Positions 16,639 to 24,859 of a stretch of 64,000 nucleotides of DNA are shown here, piece by piece; position 1 is the stretch's first letter; every line of letters starts with the position of its first letter. Under the pieces are notes generated by a model that worked only from the letters and a program-made list of their open reading frames with translations, was not told the origin of the DNA and searched no databases. Source of the DNA: Pandoraea pnomenusa. GTDB taxonomy: Bacteria > Pseudomonadota > Gammaproteobacteria > Burkholderiales > Burkholderiaceae. The DNA lies in contig NZ_CP009553.3 of NCBI RefSeq assembly GCF_000767615.3, positions 3,782,001-3,846,000 on the forward strand, given 5' to 3'. The position numbers and the translations under genes are program-made.

Positions 16639-17571
16639 ATGACTCGCAAGTTGTCGCGTCACCCTGTACCAGAACGCACCGCGTTGCCACACCCGGCCAG
16701 CCGCCGCACGCCCGCTGGCGAGATCGATCCGCATTCGCGCCGCGGATTTCTCGCGACGCTCGGCGTGGCGGCGATGCCTGCGGGCTTCGTCGGCTCGCTC
16801 GGCGGCACGCTCGGGAGCGTACTCACCAGTACGCTCTCGCTGTTCGCCACACCCGCCCATGCGCAGACCGTTGCCGACATCAAGAAGAAGGGAACGCTCA
16901 ACGTGGGGATGCTCATCGACTTTCCTCCCTACGGCACCACGAACGCCCAGGCGCAGCCCGACGGCTACGACGCCGACGTCGCACGGCTGCTCGCGCATGA
17001 CATGGGCGTGAAGGTGAATCTGGTGCCGGTCACGGGACCGAACCGGATCCCGTACCTGCTGAGCGGCAAGGTGGACGTTTTGGTTGCATCGCTCGCGATC
17101 ACGCCGGAGCGCGCGAAACAGGTCCAGTTCTCCAAGCCGTATGCGGCCGCGACCATCGTGCTGCTCGGCAAGGCAGGCACGGCGATCAAATCCGCCGCGG
17201 ACCTCAAAGGGCTGCGGGTAAGCGTGGCGCGCGCGAGCACACAAGACATGGCCGTCACGAAAACGGCCCCCGTCGGCACCGAGATTCGTCGCTTCGAAGA
17301 CGACGCCTCCGCCATGCAGGCGCTGCTCACCGGCCAGGTCGACGCCATTGGTTGCTCGGTCACCGTCGCGAATGCGATTCGCCAGCGCGCGCCTGGCCAG
17401 TTCGAGCCAAAGTTCAACCTGCTTCAACAGGCCATGGGCATCGCCATGCGTCCCAATCAGCCAGAGCTGCTCGCGGCGGTCAATGACTTCGTCACGCGGA
17501 ACACCAGCAATGGCGAGCTGAACAAGTTGTATCGGAAGTGGCTCGATACGGATCTGCCGAAACTGTCGTAG
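16639..17571 (+). CDS. Polar amino acid ABC transporter, periplasmic binding protein
   Basis: This 310-residue family-3 solute-binding protein starts at ATG 16639 with AGGAGA just upstream. The N-terminus has a twin-arginine motif (HSRRGFLATLG) and a long hydrophobic leader ending near AHAQT, so export is probably by Tat. The mature part shows GTLNVGMLIDFPPYG, PDGYDADVARLLAHDMG, DVLVASLAITPERAKQVQFS and the C-terminal NKLYRKW typical of glutamate/cystine-type binding proteins. No permease or ATPase gene is adjacent, so it is an orphan binding protein that must share a transporter encoded elsewhere, or act as a sensor. Confidence 0.88.
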   Translation: MTRKLSRHPVPERTALPHPASRRTPAGEIDPHSRRGFLATLGVAAMPAGFVGSLGGTLGSVLTSTLSLFATPAHAQTVADIKKKGTLNVGMLIDFPPYGTTNAQAQPDGYDADVARLLAHDMGVKVNLVPVTGPNRIPYLLSGKVDVLVASLAITPERAKQVQFSKPYAAATIVLLGKAGTAIKSAADLKGLRVSVARASTQDMAVTKTAPVGTEIRRFEDDASAMQALLTGQVDAIGCSVTVANAIRQRAPGQFEPKFNLLQQAMGIAMRPNQPELLAAVNDFVTRNTSNGELNKLYRKWLDTDLPKLS

Positions 17572-17677
17572 CCGCCGTCCGCTTCGGCGCATCGGGGTCG
17601 CGCCGAAGCCATCGATATCGCCCGCTGCACATTGCCCCGCCTTCACAGCCCTGCCCTTCTGCCGCCCCTCCCACACC

Positions 17678-17711
17678 CGACTGTATCGAAATGCGCATTT
17701 CGATACAGTCG
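17678..17711. promoter_or_regulatory. Perfect 34-bp palindrome upstream of the PadR-type regulator
   Basis: Two 17-base arms meet at 17694/17695 without a single mismatch. The core reads TCGAAATGCGCATTTCGA. No T run follows, so it is not a typical terminator. It lies 156 bases before the regulator start and 107 bases after the binding-protein stop. A related ATATCG element (GATATATCG, about 17820-17830) lies closer to the start. It may be a metal-regulator operator or an mRNA stem-loop. Confidence 0.55.
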
Positions 17712-17866
17712 ATGCGTTCACCATCGAAGTCAGAATCGCCTCAAATCGCCTGCCGCACGGGCATTGCCGCGTCCCGACCCGAAGCACGGCAAAAAATAAC
17801 TTTGCTTTCGATTCAATTTAGATATATCGTAAACACATCTTAACTACATCGAAAAGGAGTCGCATC

Positions 17867-18514
17867 ATGCGTGGATCACGTGGCGATTTCATGGGCCGGG
17901 GCCCGCTGGACCTGGACAAAATGGACTTTGGCGACGAACGCCGCGGCGGGCGGCATGGGCGGCGCAGCGGTGGCGAGGGATATGGCGAGGGTCGCTTCGG
18001 ACGCGGCGACGACGCGCGTGTGGAACGCGGCGGCCGGGGCGGACGAGGCGGCGGCCGGCTGTTCAGCCATGGCGGCCTGCGCCTCGTGCTGCTTCACCTC
18101 ATCGCTCAACAACCGCGTCATGGTTACGAGCTCATCAAGGCCATCGAAGAAAGCGTGAACGGCACTTACAGCCCCAGCGCGGGCGTGGTCTACCCGACGC
18201 TCACGCTCCTGGAGGAAATGGGCTTCATCCGTGTGCAGGAAAATACGGGGGACAGCCAGCGCAAATCTTACGAAGTCACCGACGCCGGCCGCGAATACCT
18301 GGCCGAGAACGAGGATTCGGTGACGGAACTGCTCGCACGGCTGGCCACGCGGCGTGAACGTTCGGAAGACATGCCGCCGCAGGTCATGCGCGCGCTGCAC
18401 AACTTCAAATATGCCGTGCACCTGCGTCTTGGCGGCGAGCCGCTTACGACCGATCAGGCCAATGCCTTCGCCGCGATTCTCGACGCGGCCGCACAACAAC
18501 TGGAGCGACTCTGA
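17867..18514 (+). CDS. PadR-family regulator, YqjI-like
   Basis: The product has 215 residues. Residues 1-65 are a Gly/Arg/Asp-rich tail with scattered histidines (GRHGRRSGGEGYGEGRF). Residues about 66-150 are a PadR winged helix-turn-helix (LRLVLLHLIAQQPRHGYELIKAIEE, YPTLTLLEEMGFI, RKSYEVTDAGREYL). A C-terminal helical dimer part follows. In E. coli the PadR-type YqjI has a metal-binding N-terminal tail and represses the ferric reductase gene yqjH in response to nickel/iron. Here the reductase gene overlaps the stop codon (TGATG), so the same role is likely. The tail has far fewer histidines than a typical nickel-binding tail, so the metal specificity is uncertain. AAGGAG precedes the ATG. 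Confidence 0.85.
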   Translation: MRGSRGDFMGRGPLDLDKMDFGDERRGGRHGRRSGGEGYGEGRFGRGDDARVERGGRGGRGGGRLFSHGGLRLVLLHLIAQQPRHGYELIKAIEESVNGTYSPSAGVVYPTLTLLEEMGFIRVQENTGDSQRKSYEVTDAGREYLAENEDSVTELLARLATRRERSEDMPPQVMRALHNFKYAVHLRLGGEPLTTDQANAFAAILDAAAQQLERL

Positions 18515-19353
18515 TGCAAGACAACGCTGCACCGAACGCCATCCCCGATCGCACGCCACAACGCGTGCGCCACGAACTTCGCATGCGTTTGCTCGAAGTG
18601 CGCGACGTCGAAGCGCTGACGCCCAACATGCGGCGTGTGACCTTGGGCGGCGACGATCTCGAGGGTTTCGAAAGCCCCGGCTTCGATGACCACGTCAAGC
18701 TCTTCTTCCCCGACCCGCAAACCGGCGAACTGGTGCTACCCAGGGTCGGCCCGGAAGGGGTGGCCAAACCCGCGCCCGGCGATGCGCCGCGTCTCATGCG
18801 CGATTACACGCCGCGCCGGTTCGACGCGGCGACCCGCACGCTCGTCATCGACTTCGCGCTGCACGACTCCGGCCCGGCCACCGAGTGGGCGCGTTCGGCG
18901 AAGCCGGGCGACCGCATTGGCGTTGGCGGACCGCGCGGCTCGTTCATCATTCCGATGAATTTCGAAGGCTACCTGCTCATTGGCGACGACACCGCCCTGC
19001 CTGCCATCTCGCGACGCCTGGCCGAATTGCCGGCCGGCTCGCTGGTCTTCGTGTTCGTGGAAGTCGACAGCCCGGCCGATCGGCTTCGCTTCGCGAGCGA
19101 TGCCGACGTCGTGGTCGAATGGATCTATCGCGAAGGCATCCCCGCGGGACAGAGCACCGCGTTGCTCGACGCGCTTCAGGTGGCCACGCTGCCCGACGGC
19201 GACCTCCACGCCTGGGTCGCGGCGGAAGCCGGCGTGGCGAAGGCCATCCGTCGCTACCTCGTGGACGAGCGCGGCCTGAATCCGAAGTGGGTCAAGGCGG
19301 CGGCATACTGGCGACGAGGCGACGCCGCCGTGCACGAGAATCTCGACGACTGA
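18514..19353 (+). CDS. Siderophore-interacting protein, NADPH-dependent ferric-siderophore reductase
   Basis: This 279-residue cytoplasmic flavoprotein should reduce ferric siderophores to release iron. The FAD-binding barrel (about 20-130) shows RRVTLGGDDLEGF, FDDHVKLFFP and the flavin motif RDYTPRRFD. The NAD(P)-binding C-terminal domain shows GDDTALPAISRRLAELP, VVVEWIYREG and HAWVAAEAGVAKAIRRYLVDE, as in YqjH/ViuB. It is translationally coupled to the upstream PadR regulator, and the regulator-reductase order is the reverse-coupled equivalent of E. coli yqjI-yqjH. There is no siderophore synthesis gene nearby. Confidence 0.92.
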   Translation: MQDNAAPNAIPDRTPQRVRHELRMRLLEVRDVEALTPNMRRVTLGGDDLEGFESPGFDDHVKLFFPDPQTGELVLPRVGPEGVAKPAPGDAPRLMRDYTPRRFDAATRTLVIDFALHDSGPATEWARSAKPGDRIGVGGPRGSFIIPMNFEGYLLIGDDTALPAISRRLAELPAGSLVFVFVEVDSPADRLRFASDADVVVEWIYREGIPAGQSTALLDALQVATLPDGDLHAWVAAEAGVAKAIRRYLVDERGLNPKWVKAAAYWRRGDAAVHENLDD

Positions 19354-19443
19354 TCGCCGGGGTCGCCGTCCTGCGCAGGGCCGTGGAAAACAAGGCCGCG
19401 CGGATATTCTTCTCAACCCCACGCTCGAGCGTCTCACCTTCGT

Positions 19444-19794
19444 ATGCACATGCCCCTCATACCGGACACGAATCTGTTCGCCGGCCTGCCCTCGCACCCC
19501 GATCCGGCGGCCGCCGAGCAGTTCGACAGGCTGATCGACCGGCCCGGGCTGCGCGTCGAGCGCATCGTCTCGACCGGGCAGGCATCTCCACCCGGGTTCT
19601 GGTACGACCAGCCGCAACACGAGTGGGTCGTGCTGCTTGCCGGCAGCGCCGGGCTGGCGTTCGCGGACTCGGCGGGCGACACGCTCGTTCTGCGGCCCGG
19701 CGACGCGGTCACGATCGCCCCGAATCGGCGTCACCGCGTGGAATGGACCGCGCAGGGCGAGACAACCGTGTGGCTCGCGATCCATTACGACTGA
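19444..19794 (+). CDS. Small cupin-domain protein
   Basis: This 116-residue single-domain cupin shows the two cupin motifs in reduced form: QPQHEWVVLLAGSAGLAF (motif 1, with one His and Glu) and LRPGDAVTIAPNRRHRVEW (motif 2). Such proteins are annotated variously as sugar-binding or metal-dependent enzymes; here the substrate cannot be inferred. Only some of the usual His/Glu metal ligands are present. It lies 90 bases after the reductase gene on the same strand and may be in the same transcript. ATG codons at 19444 and 19450 are both possible; neither has a clear Shine-Dalgarno sequence. Confidence 0.8.
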   Translation: MHMPLIPDTNLFAGLPSHPDPAAAEQFDRLIDRPGLRVERIVSTGQASPPGFWYDQPQHEWVVLLAGSAGLAFADSAGDTLVLRPGDAVTIAPNRRHRVEWTAQGETTVWLAIHYD

Positions 19795-19943
19795 GCCGTC
19801 GTCGCCCCTTTGGAGAAATTCCCTGCCGCCTTTCGGAATTGCCTGATAGAAATGCCGGGAACAAATTCCGACTATGGAAACGCGCCCGGGGATGTCGAGT
19901 CCCGGCATTTCAAGGGCGGTTCACCCAAAGGGGGTACGACGAC

Positions 19944-20291
19944 ATGGAGCAACGCAAACGACACGACGGTTTCGAACGTTGGGCCGCGGGCGCGACGGCG
20001 CGTCAGGCAGGCAGGGACGATGCGCGTTGGCGCGTCTTTCGCCCCCCCGAGCAGGCCGATTTTCACGGGTTCGTCGTTTGGTGCTACACGCAGGGCGTGT
20101 TTCTCGGGCAGGAGTTCGATCGGCGGACCGACACCATTACCCACTGCTACGTGCGCAATGGCGCGTGGGCGGTCCAGTTCGATTCATACGGTGAAGCCTG
20201 CGAGCGCGCGTTCGATATTCACACGCCTACGCTGATCCTATATGCGCCTGAGCGCAATGGCAGTGTTTTCATTACCGGCACCGAACAATAG
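19944..20291 (+). CDS. Small hypothetical protein (115 aa)
   Basis: The start is ATG 19944, preceded by an AAAGGGGG run nine bases away; the longer open frame upstream is arginine-rich noise over the cupin region. The product has an ordinary, mixed composition rich in aromatic residues (ARWRVFRPPEQADFHGF, CYTQGVFLGQEFDRR, GAWAVQFDSYGEACERAFDI), which points to a real folded cytosolic protein. No signal peptide or membrane segment is seen. I do not recognise the family. It ends 46 bases before a strong bidirectional terminator. Confidence 0.65.
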   Translation: MEQRKRHDGFERWAAGATARQAGRDDARWRVFRPPEQADFHGFVVWCYTQGVFLGQEFDRRTDTITHCYVRNGAWAVQFDSYGEACERAFDIHTPTLILYAPERNGSVFITGTEQ

Positions 20292-20337
20292 ACGCCGGGC
20301 GTCACCGCTGCGCGCGACCCGACGCACGATCCAAACG

Positions 20338-20373
20338 AAAACACCGGGCAGCCAATCGGCTGCCCGGTGTTTT
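20338..20373. terminator. Bidirectional rho-independent terminator
   Basis: Perfect 16-bp arms AAAACACCGGGCAGCC (20338-20353) and GGCTGCCCGGTGTTTT (20358-20373) with loop AATC. The A and T flanks let it work on both strands, for the small hypothetical gene and the convergent SDR gene. Confidence 0.93.
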
Positions 20374-20432
20374 TCACGCCTCGCGAAGCGATAGGCGCGC
20401 GTCGACGTTCAGCCGCGGCGCTTGCCTGGGCG

Positions 20433-21188
20433 TCAGGTGTAGTTGCGAATATCGTCGATTTCCGTCTGACCGAAATCGTCGCGCTCGGTCAGTGCCAGAA
20501 TGCGGCGAGCGACGTCCTCAGGCGACGACAGCTTTCCGCTCGCCTTGAGTTCCTGGAACCGGGCCAGCGCCGGGAAGCTTTCCTCGCTGCTGCTCCGAAT
20601 CGCCTCCTGCATGCCGGTGTCGACCACGCCCGGGGCAAGCGAAACGGCCTGCACACCGTGCTCGCGATGTTCGGCGTTCACCACGCGCGTATACATATCC
20701 AGCGCGGCCTTCGTCGAGCAGTACACGGCCCAGCCGGCGTTCGGATTGCGTCCCGCTCCGGATGAGATGTTCACGATCTGGCGGCGGGCCTGCAGGCCCT
20801 GCGTGGCCGCGAGAAAACGCGAGGTCAGCAGCATCACCGAGGTGACGTTCAGCGCGAACGCGGCGCCGATGGCCGCCGGGTCGTTCAATGCAGCGGAATT
20901 GGCCACCGGATGCACCGTGCCCGCGTTGTTGATCAGCAGGTACCGGCCTGCATTGCGGGGCAATGCGGCAAAAATGCGCTCGGCAACCTGCCCCGCGGCG
21001 GCCGTGTCGGCCAGATCGACGCAAATCTGCTCGAGCTCGACGCCCTTGGCCGCGGCCTGCGCGGCGAGGTCGTCGTCGGTGCGGCGTGCCATCGTGACAA
21101 GGCGGGTGCCAGGAGCGAGCAGGCCGCGAGCGAGTGCGGCGCCGAGACCGCGGGACGCACCGGTAAGCAAGGCAATCGTTTGGGACAT
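20433..21188 (-). CDS. Short-chain dehydrogenase/reductase
   Basis: This 251-residue classical SDR has the NAD(P)-binding TGASRGLGAALARGL near residues 9-23, the LINNAG motif, the catalytic serine in VNISSGAG and the catalytic Tyr/Lys in AVYCSTKAALDMY. MARRTDDDLAAQA after strand two suggests an Arg that would favour NADPH (inference). The first-strand and tail features resemble sepiapterin-reductase-like SDRs, but the substrate is not determined. The start at MSQTIALLTG (21186-21188) places the Rossmann motif at the usual distance. It stands alone, convergent with the preceding genes and divergent from the phosphonate operon. Confidence 0.88.
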   Translation of the reverse strand: MSQTIALLTGASRGLGAALARGLLAPGTRLVTMARRTDDDLAAQAAAKGVELEQICVDLADTAAAGQVAERIFAALPRNAGRYLLINNAGTVHPVANSAALNDPAAIGAAFALNVTSVMLLTSRFLAATQGLQARRQIVNISSGAGRNPNAGWAVYCSTKAALDMYTRVVNAEHREHGVQAVSLAPGVVDTGMQEAIRSSSEESFPALARFQELKASGKLSSPEDVARRILALTERDDFGQTEIDDIRNYT

Positions 21189-21565
21189 CGGGAGATGGGC
21201 GGCTGGAGCACGCCGCAAAAAATGACGAATGGGACGCCATTATCCGCGCATCGACGCGGTGCCGCTATCCTGACTTTGCGTCGCTTTTCTCGCCGAGCCG
21301 GCGTGGCCGCGTCAAAACGACGCCACCGGGCTGCAAAGCGAAATGGTGTATTGCAGAATATAATCGCGAACTTCGCGCGCTGATGACCTACCGTAGTCAT
21401 AGCGGACTCGGCGAGCCCTCTGCACAACGGTGCGAAGCCGCGCAGCGCTTCGGCGCCATCGCGCGCCAATGCGCGTCAATGCGCCGAATCCCCAAGGTTG
21501 TCCGGCCGATACGGGGTTTTGAGTGCTCTGCACATTACCGCCTTATGGGTATATATTCCCCCCTC

Positions 21566-23056
21566 ATGGAAACGATACCGAAAATCATTTCGGCACCTGA
21601 TGCTGCGTCCGAACGCCCCGTGCCGCCACGTCCGCGTCAATACGACGCGCGGCTCGCACGCTGGCTCGTCACGCCGCTCGTCGACACACGCGTCACGCCG
21701 AACCACCTCACCACGCTTCGCCTGATCGTCGGCCTGGCCTGTACCTGGGCATTCGCGCAGGGTGGCTACGCCATGGCCAATCTGGGCGCGGTGCTGCTGG
21801 TACTGTCGAACTTCATCGATCACACCGACGGCGAGCTGGCGCGCATCAGCGGCAAGAGCAGCCGTATCGGCCATCTCTATGACCTGGCCTCCGACGCCCT
21901 GGTGACCGTGCTGCTGTTCGGTGGCATCGGCATGGGCGTGGATGCCATGGCCCCGGAGCAGTACCCGCTGCCCGTGCCGCTGTCGGCCTCGGCGCTCGGC
22001 TGGATCGCCGGCGTTGCCGTGGCGCTGATTTTCTTCCTGCGCATGCGCATCGAGGACCGCGTGGGCAAGGCCGGTACCCGTCAGGCCTCGGTCGGCGGAT
22101 TCGAGACCGAAGACGTGTTGTATCTCATGCCGCTCGTGACGCTGTTCGATGGCACACGTGGCTTTCTGATCGCCGCGGCGATCGGCGCGCCGGTCTTTGC
22201 GCTGTTGGTCATCGCCGATTATGTGCGCGTGATGCGTCGCGCGACGCACGCGAGCATGCTTGCGCCGGACACGGCCAACGGTGCCGCACCGGCGGCCCCA
22301 GTCTCCACCGAACCCGCCGCCTTCGCGGCCGACGCCGAAATCGAACGTGCGCTCGACGCCCTCGACATCGACGATGTCTCCCGTGAATTCAAATCGCAGG
22401 ACGCCTTCGTCTATCTCGAGAAATTCCTGCCGGAGTCGGTGACGCAGCAACTGATCGCCGCCGCGCGCGCGGTCACGCCGAACGTGAACCGCAACTATCT
22501 TCCCGGGCACAAGCAAGGCGGCAGCGTGAGCCGACATACGCTCGACGAGCGCGCGCCGTTCGTGGCCGAGCTGTATCGTTCGCCGGCCCTGATGCGGTTT
22601 CTCGAGCGGCTCGCCGGCGAAAAGCTGCTCCCCTCGCCGCAGGACGACCCGCACGCTTACGCGCTGTATTACTACACCCGCCCGGGCGACCACATCGGCT
22701 GGCACTACGACACTTCCTACTACAAGGGCCGCCGTTACACGCTGCTGCTCGGCGTGGTGGACCAATCGAGCTGCAAGCTCGAATACCGGCTCCACACGCG
22801 CAACCCGGGCGCCGCGCAGATCGACGGCGCCGTGGCGTATCCGCCGGGGGCGCTGGTGTTCTTCGACGGGGACAAGTTGCATCACCGGATTACGCCGCTC
22901 GGCGACAACGAAGAGCGAATCTCGCTCACGTTCGAGTACGTGACCGATCCTCGCATGGGCACCTGGCAGCGCTTCATCTCCAACATGAAGGACGCCATTG
23001 CCTACTTCGGATTCCGGCAAGTGTTTCGTCAAGTACTGGGACGGACGAAACGCTAG
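21566..23056 (+). CDS. CDP-alcohol phosphatidyltransferase fused to a 2OG-Fe(II) oxygenase
   Basis: The product has 496 residues. Residues about 25-230 are a multi-pass CDP-alcohol phosphatidyltransferase. The full signature DG-x2-AR-x8-G-x3-D-x3-D is present (Asp88-Gly89, Ala92-Arg93, Gly102, Asp106, Asp110). After an Ala/Pro linker (235-260), residues about 270-490 form a 2-oxoglutarate/Fe(II) oxygenase. Its candidate ligands are His380-x-Asp382 (GWHYD) and His439 or His440, with Arg451 (ERISLTF) as the 2-oxoglutarate anchor. As head of the phosphonate operon, the first domain should transfer a phosphonoalkyl group from a CMP-activated donor to a lipid alcohol. The second may hydroxylate the phosphonate (at C1 of aminoethylphosphonate) or the lipid. 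The stop abuts the next ATG. The start is uncertain (21545 also possible); neither has a clear Shine-Dalgarno sequence. Confidence 0.85.
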   Translation: METIPKIISAPDAASERPVPPRPRQYDARLARWLVTPLVDTRVTPNHLTTLRLIVGLACTWAFAQGGYAMANLGAVLLVLSNFIDHTDGELARISGKSSRIGHLYDLASDALVTVLLFGGIGMGVDAMAPEQYPLPVPLSASALGWIAGVAVALIFFLRMRIEDRVGKAGTRQASVGGFETEDVLYLMPLVTLFDGTRGFLIAAAIGAPVFALLVIADYVRVMRRATHASMLAPDTANGAAPAAPVSTEPAAFAADAEIERALDALDIDDVSREFKSQDAFVYLEKFLPESVTQQLIAAARAVTPNVNRNYLPGHKQGGSVSRHTLDERAPFVAELYRSPALMRFLERLAGEKLLPSPQDDPHAYALYYYTRPGDHIGWHYDTSYYKGRRYTLLLGVVDQSSCKLEYRLHTRNPGAAQIDGAVAYPPGALVFFDGDKLHHRITPLGDNEERISLTFEYVTDPRMGTWQRFISNMKDAIAYFGFRQVFRQVLGRTKR

Positions 23057-24079
23057 ATGAACCGGACCGCCATCGTCTCTCTCACCCTCGGTTTTGCCCT
23101 TTTCGTGGCCCTGCTGATCTGGCAGGGCACGGGATCGGTGATGTCCACGCTGGCCGGCGCCGGCTGGGGACTGCTGCCGATCGCCGCCTTCCACCTGGTG
23201 CCGTTGGTGCTCGACGCCGCCGCGATTCAGGTGCTGGTGGCAAAGTCGTGCTCGCTGCGCCGTGCCACGCTCACCCGCTGGGTCGGCGAATCGGCCAACA
23301 GCCTGCTGCCGGCCGGTCAGATCGGCGGACCGATCGCGATGGTTCGCCAGATGAAGCAAAACGGCATGGCCGGGCGCGAGGCGGCGGCGGGCATTACCGT
23401 GAGCACCACCTTGCAGGCCGTCGCCCAGATCGTTTTCGCGCTGCTCGGCCTGGCCGTGTTCGGCATTGGCGCGACGCGCGGCACCGGCGACGGCCTGTGG
23501 ATGCCGATGCTGCTGGCGACCGGGCTCATCTCCGTGCTGCTCTATGGGTTCTATGTGGCGCAACGACGCGGCATCTTCGGCTGGGCGTTCCGCACGCTCT
23601 CGAAAATGTCGTCTAAGCGCGACTGGTCGTCGCTGCTCGACCGCGCTGACGCCGTCGACGAGATCGTCCTGCGCATGTACGGCCAGCGCCGCCAGGTGAT
23701 TGCGAGTTTCCTGCTCAGCCTGGTCGGGTGGATCGTCGGCACGGCCGAAGTGTGGTTGATCTGCCATTTCATGGGCTTCCCGGTCAGCTGGGTCGACGCC
23801 CTGCTGCTCGAAAGCCTGGGCCAGGCGATTCGCGGCGCCGCGTTCTTCGTGCCGGGCTCGCTCGGCGTTCAGGAAGGCGGCTACCTGCTGCTCGCTCCGC
23901 TCGTGGGCCTGCCGGCCGACGCCGCGCTGGCCCTTTCACTGGCCAAACGCACGCGCGAGTTGCTGCTCGGCGTGCCGGGCCTCGTCTATCTGCATTTCTC
24001 CGAACGTGGCTGGCGTCGCCAGCGCGCGGCGCAACAAAGCGTGCCGCTGCCGTCCGCCACGGATACTGCACCGCTCTAA
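23057..24079 (+). CDS. hpnL: LPG-synthase-TM/UPF0104 family membrane protein, HpnL-like
   Basis: This 340-residue polytopic protein has about eight hydrophobic segments. The family landmarks are RWVGESANSLLPAGQIGGPIA (about 75-95) and the later ESLGQAIRGAAFFVPGSLGVQEGGYL. The family holds the flippase-like transmembrane part of lysylphosphatidylglycerol synthase without the catalytic domain, and a hopanoid-cluster member is called HpnL. No enzymatic domain is present. In this operon it is the best candidate to move the phosphonolipid, or a hopanoid, between membrane leaflets (inference). Its ATG follows the preceding stop directly, so expression is tightly coupled. The hpnL name is by family and hopanoid neighbourhood; the true function is open. 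Confidence 0.75.
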   Translation: MNRTAIVSLTLGFALFVALLIWQGTGSVMSTLAGAGWGLLPIAAFHLVPLVLDAAAIQVLVAKSCSLRRATLTRWVGESANSLLPAGQIGGPIAMVRQMKQNGMAGREAAAGITVSTTLQAVAQIVFALLGLAVFGIGATRGTGDGLWMPMLLATGLISVLLYGFYVAQRRGIFGWAFRTLSKMSSKRDWSSLLDRADAVDEIVLRMYGQRRQVIASFLLSLVGWIVGTAEVWLICHFMGFPVSWVDALLLESLGQAIRGAAFFVPGSLGVQEGGYLLLAPLVGLPADAALALSLAKRTRELLLGVPGLVYLHFSERGWRRQRAAQQSVPLPSATDTAPL

Positions 24080-24094
24080 AGAAGGAAATCGATC

Positions 24095-24859
24095 ATGCGG
24101 GCCATCATTCTCGCCGCAGGCATGGGCCTGCGTTTGCTCCAGCCCGAGGACAAGCAGTCGCCCAAGTGCCTGCTGAAGTTCGACGGCATGTCGCTGCTCG
24201 AGCGCCACCTGCGCATGCTGGCGGCCGCCGGTATCACCGACGTCGTGCTCGCGCTCGGCTTTCACCACGAACAGGTGAGCGAGGAGCTCGATCGCCTGAA
24301 CTGGACGCCGCGCCCGAAGATCTGCCTCAATCCCGAATTCCATCTCGGCAGCGTGCTCACGCTGCATACCGCCGCGGAGGCCATGACCGCCGGCGGCGAC
24401 GTGCTCGTCATGGACGCCGACGTGCTCTACGACCAGCGCATTTTCAACGCGCTCGTGGCCGGCGAGACCGCCAATCGCCTGCTCATCGACCGTGATTTCG
24501 AAGTCGGCGACGAGCCGGTCAAGCTATGTCTGCGCGACGGCGTACCGGTCGAATTACGCAAGCAGGTCATGGTCGGCCTGACGTACGACACGGTCGGCGA
24601 ATCCGTCGGCTTTTTCCGTTTCAACGAAGCGACGGCCTCGCGCCTTGCCGAAATCACGCGCGATTACGTCGAAACAGGCCGCGCCAAGATGCCGCACGAA
24701 GAGGCCGTGCGCGATCTGCTGCTCGAGCGCGGTGCGCAATTCGAGACCGCCGACGTCACCGGCTTCCCCTGGATCGAAATCGACTACCCTGAAGACGTGA
24801 AGCGTGCCGCCGAACAGGTGCTGCCGCAGCTCGAACCATTGACCATGGTGTCCGAATGA
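24095..24859 (+). CDS. Sugar-phosphate-type nucleotidyltransferase (probable CTP:phosphonate cytidylyltransferase)
   Basis: This 254-residue single-domain NTP transferase has the intact signature [13 protein letters not shown] near residues 4-16 and [18 protein letters not shown] (the PK lysine) at about 27-43. [10 protein letters not shown] (about 108-117) supplies the metal-binding Asp, and [15 protein letters not shown] closes the fold. Cytidylyl activation of 2-aminoethylphosphonate before transfer to a lipid or glycan is an established step in bacterial phosphonate pathways (PntC-type enzymes). Lying between the membrane genes and pepM, this intact domain is the best candidate for making CMP-aminoethylphosphonate. 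Its 3' end overlaps pepM by four bases (ATGA). Confidence 0.85.
   Translation: MRAIILAAGMGLRLLQPEDKQSPKCLLKFDGMSLLERHLRMLAAAGITDVVLALGFHHEQVSEELDRLNWTPRPKICLNPEFHLGSVLTLHTAAEAMTAGGDVLVMDADVLYDQRIFNALVAGETANRLLIDRDFEVGDEPVKLCLRDGVPVELRKQVMVGLTYDTVGESVGFFRFNEATASRLAEITRDYVETGRAKMPHEEAVRDLLLERGAQFETADVTGFPWIEIDYPEDVKRAAEQVLPQLEPLTMVSE

Noticed and set aside
21476..23767. Very long open frame on the minus strand (over 700 codons) antisense to the fused phosphatidyltransferase gene
   Set aside because: It is an artefact of high-GC codon use opposite a real gene. Composition is His/Arg/Gln-rich, with no domain, start site or family similarity, and the plus-strand genes there are certain.
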